Shown here: in pieces, positions 24,236 through 35,115 of the stretch | How positions within the stretch are numbered: position 1 is the stretch's first letter | Layout of the letters: each line of letters starts with the position of its first letter | NCBI RefSeq assembly: GCF_000003605.2 | Contig: NW_003144111.1 | Span: 1 to 64,000, forward strand | DNA: 64,000 bases | Direction: 5' to 3' | Origin: Saccoglossus kowalevskii | Taxonomy: Eukaryota; Hemichordata; Enteropneusta; Harrimaniidae | Program-made: the position numbers and the translations under genes | The notes under the pieces: generated by a model | What the model saw: the letters and a program-made list of their open reading frames with translations, nothing else | What the model was told of the DNA's origin: nothing | Databases searched by the model: none

Positions 24236-25540
24236 TCATCGTGTTGCTGATGCAATCCTGGTGGTATCGTGTGGTTACTGCTGCGATACACTCATACAAA
24301 CCTAGTGTTATCATCGTGTTGCTGATGCAATCCTGGTGGTATCGTGTGGTTACTGCTGCGATACACTCATACAAACCTAGTGTTATTATCGTATTGCTGA
24401 TGCAATCCTGGTGGTATCGTGGGATTACTGCTGCGATACACTCATACAAACCTAGTGTTATCATCGTATTGCTGATGCAATCCTGGTGGTATCGTGGGAT
24501 TACTGCTGCGATACACTCATACAAACCTAGTGTTATCATCGTGTTGCTGATGTAATCCTGCTGGTATCGTGGGATTACTGCTGCGATACACTCATACAAA
24601 CCTAGTATTATCATCGTATTGCTGATGCAATCCTGGTGGTATCGTGTGGTTACTGCTGCGATACACTCATACAAACCTAGTGTTATCATCGTGTAGCTGA
24701 TGCAATCCTAGTGGTATCGTGTGGTTACTGCTGCAATACACTCATACAAACCTAGTGTTATCATCGTGTTGCTGATGCAATCCTAGTGGTATCATGTGGT
24801 TACTGCTGCGATACACTCATACAAACCTAGTGTTATCATCGTGTTGCTGATGCAATCCTGGTGGTATCGTGTGGTTACTGCTGCGATACACTCATACAAA
24901 CCTAGTGTTATCATCGTTTTGCTGATGCAATCCTGGTGGTATCGCGTAGTTACTGCTGCGATACACTCATACAAACCTTGTGTTATCATCGTATTGCTGA
25001 TGCAATCCTGGTGGTATCGGGGATTACTGCTGCGATACACTCATACAAACCTAGTGTTATCATCGTGTTGCTGATGCAATCCTGGTGGTATCGTGGGATT
25101 ACTGCTGCGATACACTCATACAAACCTAGTATTATCATCGTATTGCTGATGCAATCCTGGTGGTATCGTGTGGTTACTGCTGCGATACACTCATACAAAC
25201 CTAGTGTTATCATCGTGTAGCTGATGCAATCCTAGTGGTATCGTGTGGTTACTGCTGCAATACACTCATACAAACCTAGTGTTATCATCGTGTTGCTGAT
25301 GCAATCCTGGTGGTATCGTGTGGTTACTGCTGGGATACACTCATACAAACCTAGTGTTATCATCGTGTAGCTGATGCAATCCTAGTGGTATCGTGTGGTT
25401 ACTGCTGCGAAACACTCATACAAACCTAGTGTTATCATCGTGTTGCTGATGCAATCCTAGTGGTATCATGTGGTTACTGCTGCGATACACTCATACAAAC
25501 CTAGTGTTATCATCGTGTTGCTGATGCAATCCTAGTGGTA
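24236..25540 (+). repeat. Distant copy of the 10-mer HOR
   Basis: The HOR markers of the 13.7-17.4 kb region recur in the same order: GTATTG G copies, CCTAGTATTATC, D with GCAATAC (24,691 and 25,216), AACCTTGTG (about 24,975), GCTGGGATAC (about 25,330), GCGAAACAC (25,409) and a CTAG monomer with TATCATGTGG (about 25,456). One shortened unit separates the two D copies, seven monomers apart less 1 bp. Confidence 0.87.
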
Positions 25541-26613
25541 TCGTGTGGTTACTGCTGCGATACACTCATACAAACCTAGTGTTATCATCGTGTTGCTGAT
25601 GCAATCCTGGTGGTATCGTGGGATTACTGCTGCGATACACTCATACAAACCTAGTGTTATCATCGTGTTGCTGATGCAATCCTGGTGGTATCGTGTGGTT
25701 ACTGCTGCGATACACTCATACAAACCTAGTGTTATCATCGTGTTGCTGATGCAATCCTGGTGGTATCGTGTGGTTACTGCTGCGATACACTCATACAAAC
25801 CTAGTGTTATCATCGTGTTGCTGATGCAATCCTGGTGGTATCGTGTGGTTACTGCTGCGATACACTCATACAAACCTAGTGTTATCATCGTGTTGCTGAT
25901 GCAATCCTGGTGGTATCGTGTGGTTACTGCTGCGATACACTCATACAAACCTAGTGTTAGCATCGTGTTGCTGATGCAATCCTGGTGGTATCGTGTGGTT
26001 ACTGCTGCGATACACTCATACAAACCTAGTGTTATCATCGTGTTGCTGATGCAATCCTGGTGGTATTGTGTGGTTACTGCTGCGATACACTCATACAAAC
26101 CTAGTGTTATCATCGTGTTGCTGATGCAATCCTGGTGGTATCGTGTGGTTACTGCTGCGATACACTCATACAAACCTAGTGTTATCATCGTGTTGCTGAT
26201 GCAATCCTGGTGGTATCGTGTGGTTACTGCTGCGATACACTCATACAAATCTAGTGTTATCATCGTGTTGCTGATGCAATCCTGTTGGTATCTTGTGGTT
26301 ACTGCTGCGATACACTCATACAAACCAAGTGTTATCATCGTGTTGCTGATGCAATCCTGGTGGTATCGTGTGGTTACTCCTGCGATACACTCATACAAAC
26401 CTAGTGATATCATCGTGTTGCTGATGCAATCCTGGTGGTATTGTGTGGTTACTGCTGCGATACACTCATACAAACCTAGTGTTATCATCGTGTTGCTGAT
26501 GCAATCCTGGTGGTATCGTGTGGTTACTGCTGCGATACACTCATACAAACCTAGTGTTATCATCGTATTGCTGATGCAATCCTGGTGGTATCGTGGGATT
26601 ACTGCTGCATACA
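25541..26613 (+). repeat. Block B, copy 2
   Basis: Collinear with 18,760-19,640 at an offset of 6,973 bp. It carries GTTAGC (25,956), TATTGTGTGG, ACAAATCTAG (26,248), CCTGTTGG (26,282), TTACTCCTG and GTGATATC. Private changes are TATCTTGTGG after CCTGTTGG and CCAAGTG at about 26,325. The plus strand is open from 25,545 into the indel cluster that follows. Confidence 0.9.
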
Positions 26614-26760
26614 CTCATACAAACCTAGTGTATCATCGTGTTGCTGATGCATTTCTGGTGGTATCGTGTGGTACTGCTGCGATACACTCATACAAACCTA
26701 GTGTTATCATCGTGTTGCCTGATGCAATCCCTGGTGGTATCGTGTGGTTAACTGCCTGCG
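26600..26760 (+). other. Cluster of single-base indels 2
   Basis: Within about 160 bp the sequence shows GCTGCATAC (-1), GTGTATCATC (-1), GTGTGGTACTG (-1), GTTGCCTGATG (+1), AATCCCTGG (+1) and GGTTAACTGCCTGCG (+2). Three losses are followed by four gains. The remaining bases are ordinary monomer sequence. Confidence 0.92.
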
Positions 26761-29370
26761 ATACACTCATACAAACCTAGTGTTATCATCGTGTTGCTGA
26801 TGCAATCCTGGTGGTATCGTGTGGTTACTGATGCGATACACTCATACAAACCTAGTGTTAGCATCGTGTTGCTGATGCAATCCTGGTGGTATCGTGTGGT
26901 TACTGCTGCGATACACTCATACAAACCTAGTGTTATCATCGTGTTGCTGATGCATTTCTGGTGGTATCGTGTGGTTACTGCTGCGATACACTCAAACAAA
27001 CCTAGTATTATCATCGTGTTGCTGATGCAATCCTGGTGGTATCGTGTGGTTACTGCTGCGATACACTCATACAAACCTAGTGTTATCATCGTGTTGCTGA
27101 TGCAATCCTGGTGGTATCGTGTGGTTACTGATGCGATACACTCATACAAACCTAGTGTTAGCATCGTGTTGCTGATGCAATCCTGGTGGTATCGTGTGGT
27201 TACTGCTGCGATACACTCATACAAACCTAGTGTTATCATCGTGTTGCTGATGCAATCCTGGTGGTATCGTGGGATTACTGCTGCGATACACTCATACAAA
27301 CCTAGTGTTATCATCATACCTGAAAGATGCAATCCTGGTGGTATCGTGTGGTTACTGCTGCGATACACTCATACAAACCTAGTGTTAGCATCGTGTTGCT
27401 GATGCAATCCTGGTAGTATCGTGTGGTTACTGCTGCGATACACTCATACAAACCTAGTGTTATCATCGTGTTGCTGATGCAATCCTGGTGGTATCGTGTG
27501 GTTACTGCTGCGATACACTCATACAAACCTAGTGTTATCATCGTGTTGCTGATGCAATCCTGGTGGTATCGTGTGGTTACTGCTGCGATACACTCATACA
27601 AACCTAGTGTTATCATCGTGTTGCTGATGCAATCCTGGTGGTATCGTGTGGTTACTGCTGCGATACACTCATACAAATCTAGTGTTATCATCGTGTTGCT
27701 GATGCAATCCTGGTGGTATCGTGTGGTTACTGCTGCGATACACTCATACAAACCTAGTGTTATCATCGTGTTGCTGATGCAATCCTGGTGGTATCGTGTG
27801 GTTACTGCTGCGATACACTCATACAAACCTAGTGTTATCATCGTGTTGCTGATGCAATCCTGGTGGTATCGTGTGGTTACTGCTGCGATACACTCATACA
27901 AACCTAGTGTTATCATCGTATTGCTGATGCAATCCTGGTGGTATCGTGGGATTACTGCTGCGATACACTCATACAAACCTAGTGTTATCATCAAATTGCT
28001 GATGCAATCCTGGTGGTATCGTGGGATTACTGCTGCGATACACTCATACAAACCTAGTGTTATCATCGTGTTGCTGATGCAATCCTGGTGGTATTGTGGG
28101 ATTACTGCTGCGATACACTCATACAAACCTAGTGTTATCATCGTATTGCTGATGCAATCCTGGTGGTATCGTGTGGTTACTGCTGCGATACACTCATACA
28201 AACCTAATGTTATCATCGTGTAGCTGATGCAATCCTAGTGGTATCGTGTGGTTACTGCTGCAATACACTCATGCAAACCTAGTGTTATCATCGTGTTGCT
28301 GATGCATTTCTGGTGGTATCGTGTGGTTACTGCTGCGATACACTCAAACAAACCTAGTATTATCATCGTGTTGCTGATGCAATCCTGGTGGTATCGTGTG
28401 GTTACTGCTGCGATACACTCATACAAACCTAGTGTTATCATCGTGTTGCTGATGCAATCCTGGTGGTATCGCGTGGTTACTGCTGCGATACACTCATACA
28501 AACCTAGTGTTATCATCGTATTGCTGATGCAATCCTGGTGGTATCGTGGGATTACTGCTGCGATACACTCATACAAACCTAGTGTTATCATCGTGTTGCT
28601 GATGCAATCCTGGTGGTATCGTGGGATTACTGCTGCGATACACTCATACAAACCTAGTGTTATCATCGTATTGCTGATGCAATCCTGGTGGTATCGTGTG
28701 GTTACTGCTGGGATGCACTCATACAAACCTAGTGTTATCATCGTGTAGCTGATGCAATCCTAGTGGTATCGTGTGGTTACTGCTGCAATACACTCATACA
28801 AACCTAGTGTTATCATCGTGTTGCTGATGCAATCCTGGTGGTATCGTGTGGTTACTGCTGCGATACACTCATACAAACCTAGTGTTATCATCGTGTAGCT
28901 GATGCAATCCTAGTGGTATCGTGTGGTTACTGCTGCGATACACTCATACAAACCTAGTGTTATCATCGTGTTGCTGATGCAATCCTAGTAGTATCGTGTG
29001 GTTACTGCTGCGATACACTCATACAAACCTAGTGTTATCATCGTGTTGCTGATGCAATCCTGGTGGTATCGTGTGGTTACTGCTGCGATACACTCATACA
29101 AACCTAGTGATATCATCGTGTTGCTGATGCAATCCTGGTGGTATTGTGTGGTTACTGCTGCGATACACTCATACAAACCTAGTGTTATCATCGTGTTGCT
29201 GATGCAATCCTGGTGGTATCATGTGGTTACTGCTGCGATACACTCATACAAACCTAGTGTTATTATCGTATTGCTGATGCAATCCTGGTGGTATCGTGGG
29301 ATTACTGCTGCGATACACTCATACAAACCTAGTGTTATCATCGTATTGCTGATGCAATCCTGGTGGTATC
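26761..29370 (+). repeat. V-rich stretch with GCATTTCTGG monomers and an ATCAAATTG block
   Basis: Two similar groups (26,791-27,090 and 27,091-27,300) carry TTACTGATGC and GTTAGC. GCATTTCTGG occurs at 26,652, 26,952 and about 28,306, the last two with ACTCAAACAAAC and CCTAGTATTATC. An aberrant join at 27,313-27,327 (CATACCTGAAAGATGC) replaces the usual CGTGTTGCTGATGC and adds 2 bp. 27,423-28,230 repeats the 19.9-20.65 kb pattern with ATCAAATTG at about 27,992. The remainder is D-rich and carries GTGATATC (about 29,107). Confidence 0.82.
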
Positions 29371-29490
29371 GTGGATTACTGCTGCGATACACTCATACAA
29401 ACCTAGTGTATCATCGTGTGCTGATGCAATCCTGGTGGTATCGTGTGTACTGCTGCGATACACTCATACAAACTAGTATATCATCGTGTA
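29371..29490 (+). other. Cluster of deletions 3 (net loss 7 bp)
   Basis: Seven bases are missing in about 120 bp: CGTGGATTAC, GTGTATC, GTGTGCTG, GTGTGTACTG (two bases), AAACTAG and TAGTATATC each deviate from the consensus. The phase changes from 21 to 14 modulo 75. No comparable run of losses occurs outside 24-29.5 kb. Confidence 0.92.
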
Positions 29491-30034
29491 GCTGATGCAA
29501 TCCTAGTGGTATCGTGTGGTTACTGCTGCGATACACTCATACAAACCTAGTGTTATCATCGTGTAGCTGATGCAATCCTGGTGGTATCGTGTGGTTACTG
29601 CTGTGATACACTCATACAAAACTAGTGTTATCATCATGTTGCTGATGCAATCCTGTTGGTATCGTGTGGTTACTGCTGCGATACACTCATACAAACCTAG
29701 TGTTATCATCGTGTAGCTAATGCAATCCTAGTGGTATCGTGTGGTTACTGCTGCGATACACTCATACAAACCTAGTGTTATCATCGTGTTGCTGATGCAA
29801 TCCTAGTGGTATCGTGTGGTTACTGCTGTGATACACTCATACAAACCTAGTGTTATCATCGTGTAGCTGATGCAATCCTAGTGGTATCGTGGGATTACTG
29901 CTGCGATACACTCATACAAACCTAGTGTTATCATCGTGTTGCTGATGCAATCCTGGTGGTATCGTGGGATTACTGCTGCGATACACTCATACAAACCTAG
30001 TGTTATCATCGTGTTGCTGATGCAATCCTAGTGG
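29491..30034 (+). repeat. D-rich stretch shared with 61.9 kb
   Basis: About 29,503-29,709 is the same as 61,924-62,130 at an offset of 32,421 bp, with GCTGTGATAC, AAAACTAGTG, ATCATGTTG, CCTGTTGG and GTAGCTAATG in the same order. CTAGTGG and GTAGCTG monomers follow. Confidence 0.88.
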
Positions 30035-32360
30035 TATCGTGTGGTTACTGCTGCGATACACTCATACAAATCTAGTGTTATCATCGTGTTGCTGATGCAA
30101 TCCTGGTGGTATCGTGTGGTTACTGCTGCGATACACTCATACAAACCTAGTGTTATCATCGTGTTGCTGATGCAATCCTGGTGGTATCGTGGGATTACTG
30201 CTGCGATACACTCATACAAACCTAGTGTTATCATCGTGTTGCTGATGCAATCCTGGTGGTATCGTGGGATTACTGCTGCGATACACTCACACAAACCTAG
30301 TGTTATCATCGTGTTGCTGATGCAATCCTAGTGGTATCGTGGGATTACTGCTGCGATACACTCATACAAACCTAGTGTTATCATCGTGTTGCTGATGCAA
30401 TCCTAGTGGTATCGTGGGATTACTGCTGCGATACACTCATACAAACCTAGTGTTATCATCGTGTTGCTGATGCAATCCTGGTGGTATCGTGTGGTTACTG
30501 CTGCGATACACTCATACAAACCTAGGGTTATCATCGTGTTGCTGATGCAATCCTGGTGGTATCGTGTGGTTACTGCTGCGATACACTCATACAAACCTAG
30601 TGTTATCATCGTGTTGCTGATGCAATCCTGGTGGTATCGTGTGGTTACTGCTGCGATACACTCATACAAACCTAGTGTTAGCACCGTGTTGCTGATGCAA
30701 TCCTGGTGGTATCGTGTGGTTACTGCTGCGATACACTCATACAAACCTAGTGTTATCATCGTGTTGCTGATGCAATCCTGGTGGTATTGTGTGGTTACTG
30801 CTGCGATACACTCATACAAACCTAGTGTTATCATCGTGTTGCTGATGCAATCCTGGTGGTATCGTGTGGTTACTGCTGCGATACACTCATACAAACCTAG
30901 TGTTATCATCGTATTGCTGATGCAATCCTAGTGGTATCGTGTGGTTACTGCTGCGATACACTCATACAAACCTAGTGTTATCATCGTGTTGCTGATGCAA
31001 TCCTGGTGGTATCGTGTGGTTACTGCTGCGATACACTCATACAAACCTAGTGTTATCATCGTTTTGCTGATGCAATCCTGGTGGTATCGTGTGGTTACTG
31101 CTGCGATACACTCATACAAATCTAGTGTTATCATCGTGTTGCTGATGCAATCCTGGTGGTATCGTGTGGTTACTGCTGCGATACACTCATACAAACCTAG
31201 TGTTATCATCGTGTTGCTGATGCAATCCTGGTGGTATCGTGGGATTACTGCTGCGATACACTCATACAAACCTAGTGTTATCATCGTGTTGCTGATGCAA
31301 TCCTGGTGGTATCGTGGGATTACTGCTGCGATACACTCACACAAACCTAGTGTTATCATCGTGTTGCTGATGCAATCCTAGTGGTATCGTGGGATTACTG
31401 CTGCGATACACTCATACAAACCTAGTGTTATCATCGTGTTGCTGATGCAATCCTAGTGGTATCGTGGGATTACTGCTGCGATACACTCATACAAACCTAG
31501 TGTTATCATCGTGTTGCTGATGCAATCCTGGTGGTATCGTGTGGTTACTGCTGCGATACACTCATACAAACCTAGGGTTATCATCGTGTTGCTGATGCAA
31601 TACTGGTGGTATCGTGTGGTTACTGCTGCGATACACTCATACAAACCTAGTGTTATCATCGTGTTGCTGATGCAATCCTGGTGGTATCGTGTGGTTACTG
31701 CTGCGATACACTCATACAAACCTAGTGTTATCATCGTGTTGCTGATGCAATCCTGGTGGTATCGTGTGGTTACTGCTGCGATACACTCATACAAACCTAG
31801 TGTTAGCACCGTGTTGCTGATGCAATCCTGGTGGTATCGTGTGGTTACTGCTGCGATACACTCATACAAACCTAGTGTTATCATCGTTTTGCTGATGCAA
31901 TCCTGGTGGTATCGCGTGGTTACTGCTGCGATACACTCATACAAACCTTGTGTTATCATCGTATTGCTGATGCAATCCTGGTGGTATCGGGGGATTACTG
32001 CTGCGATACACTCAAACAAACCTAGTGTTATCATCGTGTTGCTGATGCAATCCTGGTGGTATCGTGGGATTACTGCTGCGATACACTCATACAAACCTAG
32101 TATTATCATCGTATTGCTGATGCAATCCTGGTGGTATCGTGTGGTTACTGCTGCGATACACTCATACAAACCTAGTGTTATCATCGTGTAGCTGATGCAA
32201 TCCTAGTGGTATCGTGTGGTTACTGCTGGGATACACTCATACAAACCTAGTGTTATCATCGTGTAGCTGATGCAATCCTAGTGGTATCGTGTGGTTTACT
32301 GCTGCGAAACACTCATATAAACCTAGTGTTATCATCGTGTTGCTGATGCAATCCTAGTGG
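30035..32360 (+). repeat. 1,050-bp (14-monomer) tandem duplication with edges
   Basis: About 30,035-30,610 matches 31,085-31,660 at an offset of 1,050 bp: ACAAATCTAG, V, G, G with ACTCACACAAAC, two CTAGTGG G copies, and a V copy with CCTAGGGTTATC (30,523 and 31,573). The second copy then has one additional V monomer before GTTAGCACCG. Afterwards the copies diverge: the first continues with TATTGTGTGG, the second with TATCGCGTGG, AACCTTGTG and G copies of the 10-mer HOR type, ending at GCGAAACAC (32,306). Confidence 0.88.
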
Positions 32361-34140
32361 TATCATGTGGTTACTGCTGCGATACACTCATACAAACCTA
32401 GTGTTAGCATCGTGTTGCTGATGCAATCCTGGTGGTATCGTGTGGTTACTGCTGCGATACACTCATACAAACCTAGTGTTATCATCGTGTTGCTGATGCA
32501 ATCCTGGTGGTATCGTGGGATTACTGCTGCGATACACTCATACAAACCTAGTGTTATCATCGTGTAGCTGATGCAATCCTGGTGGTATCGTGTGGTTACT
32601 GCTGCGATACACTCATACAAACCTAGTGTTATCATCGTGTTGCTGATGCAATCCTGGTGGTATCGTGTGGTTACTGCTGCGATACACTCATACAAACCTA
32701 GTGATATCATCGTGTTGCTGATGCAATCCTGGTGGTATTGTGTGGTTACTGCTGCGATACACTCATACAAACCTAGTGTTATCATCGTGTTGCTGATGCA
32801 ATCCTGGTGGTATCGTGGGGATTACTGCTGCGATACACTCATACAAACCTAGTGTTATCATCGTGTTGCTGATGCAATCCTGGTGGTATCGTGTGATTAC
32901 TGCTGCGATACACTCATACAAACCTAGTGTTATCATCGTGTTGCTGATGCAATCCTGGTGGTATCGTGTGGTTACTGCTGCGATACACTCATACAAACCT
33001 AGTGTTATCATCGTGTTGCTGATGCAATCCTAGTGGTATCGTGTGGTTACTGATGCGATACACTCATACAAACCTAGTGTTAGCATCGTGTTGCTGATGC
33101 AATCCTGGTGGTATCGTGTGGTTACTGCTGCGATACACTCATACAAACCTAGTGTTATCATCGTGTTGCTGATGCAATCCTGGTGGTATCGTGGGATTAC
33201 TGCTGCGATACACTCATACAAACCTAGTGTTATCATCATATTGCTGATGCAATCCTGGCGGTATCGTGTGGTTACTGCTGCGATACACTCATACAAACCT
33301 AGTGTTATCATCGTGTAGCTGATGCAATCCTAGTGGTATCGTGTGGTTACTGCTGCAATACACTCATACAAACCTAGTGTTATCATCGTGTTGCTGATGC
33401 AATCCTAGTGGTATCGTGTGGTTACTGCTGCGATACACTCATGCAAACCTAGTGTTATCATCGTGTAGCTGATGCAATCTTAGTGGTATCGTGTGGTTAC
33501 TGCTGCGATACACTCATACAAACCTAGTGTTATCATCGTGTTACTGATGCAATCCTGGTGGTATCGTGTGGTTACTGCTGCGATACACTCATACAAAACC
33601 TAGTGTTATCATTGTGTAGCTGATGCAAATCCTAGTGGTATCGTGTGGTTACTGCTGCGATACACTCGTACAAACCTAGTGTTATCATCGTGTTGCTGAT
33701 GCAATCCTGGTGGTATCGTGTGGTTACTGCTGCGATACACTCATACAAACCTAGTGTTATCATCGTGTTGCTGATGCAATCCTGGTGGTATCGTGTTGTT
33801 ACTGCTGCGATACACTCATACAAACCTAGTGTAATCATCGTGTAGCTGATGCAATCCTGGTGGTATTGTGTGGTTACTGCTGCGATACACTCATACAAAC
33901 CTAGTGTTATCATCGTGTTGCTGATGCAATCCTGGTGGTATCGTGTGGTTACTGCTGCGATACACTCATACAAACCAAGTGTTATCATCGTGTTGCTGAT
34001 GCAATCCTGGTGGTATCGTGTGGTTACTGCTGCGATACACTCATACAAACCTAGTGTTATTATCGTGTTGCTAATGCAATCCTGGTGGTATCGTGTGGTT
34101 AATGCTGCGATACACTCATACAAAACCTAGTGTTATCATC
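32361..34140 (+). repeat. Mixed stretch with a fragment of block B and D-rich copies
   Basis: GTTAGC, V, G, TAGCTG, V and GTGATATC (about 32,702) with TATTGTGTGG recall the end of block B. A TTACTGATGC monomer (about 33,050) and ATCATATTG (about 33,237) follow, then D-rich copies and a CTCGTAC monomer at 33,667. Single extra bases occur near 32,296, 32,818, 33,597, 33,627, 34,126 and 34,142, mostly as longer homopolymers. Confidence 0.8.
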
Positions 34141-35115
34141 GTTGTTGCTGATGCAATCCTGGTGGTATCGTGTGGTTACTGCTGCGATACACTCATACAA
34201 ACCTAGTGTTAGCATCGTGTTGCTGATGCAATCCTGGTGGTATCGTGTGGTTACTGCTGCGATACACTCATACAAACCTAGTGTTATCATCGTGTTGCTG
34301 ATGCAATCCTGGTGGTATCGTGTGGTTACTGCTGCGATACACTCATACAAACCTAGTGTTATCATCGTGTTGCTGATGCAATCCTGGTGGTATCGTGTAG
34401 TTACTGCTGCGATACACTCATACAAACCTAGTGTTATCATCGTGTTGCTGATGCAATCCTGGTGGTATCGTGTGGTTACTGCTGCGATACACTCATACAA
34501 ATCTAGTGTTATCATCGTGTTGCTGATGCAATCCTGGTGGTATCGTGTGGTTACTGCTGCGATACACTCATACAAACCAAGTGTTATCATCGTGTTGCTG
34601 ATGCAATCCTGGTGGTATCGTGTGGTTACTGCTGCGATACACTCATACAAACCTAGTGTTATCATCGTGTTGCTGATGCAATCCTGGTGGTATCGTGTGG
34701 TTACTGCTGCGATACACTCCTACAAACCTAGTGTTATCATCGTGTTGCTGATGCAATCCTGGTGGTATCGTGTGGTTACTGCTGCGATACACTCATACAA
34801 ACCTAGTGTTATCATCGTATTGCTGATGCAATCCTGGTGGTATCGTGGGATTACTCCTGCGATACACTCATACAAACCTAGTGTTATCATCGTATTGCTG
34901 ATGCAATCCTGGTGGTATCGTGGGATTACTGCTGCGATACACTCATACAAACCTAGTGTTATCATCGTGTTGCTGATGCAATCCTGGTGGTATTGTGGGA
35001 TTACTGCTGCGATACACTCATACAAACCTAGTGTTATCATCGTATTGCTGATGCAATCCTGGTGGTATCGTGTGGTTACTGCTGCAATACACTCATACAA
35101 ACCTAGTGTTATCAT
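34141..35115 (+). repeat. Block A, copy 3
   Basis: Markers of 7,820-8,680 recur in order: GTTAGC, CGTGTAGTTACTG (34,399), ACAAATCTAG (34,501), CCAAGTG, TTACTCCTG (about 34,854), G, TATTGTGGG, V, D. The offset is 26,388 bp up to ACAAATCTAG and 75 bp more after it, because one V monomer carrying ACTCCTACAAAC (about 34,718) is present only here. Confidence 0.9.

Noticed and set aside
26600-26760. A diverged or decaying satellite edge
   Set aside because: Only small length changes are present, substitutions are not raised, and normal monomers resume at once. Residual sequence error is more likely.
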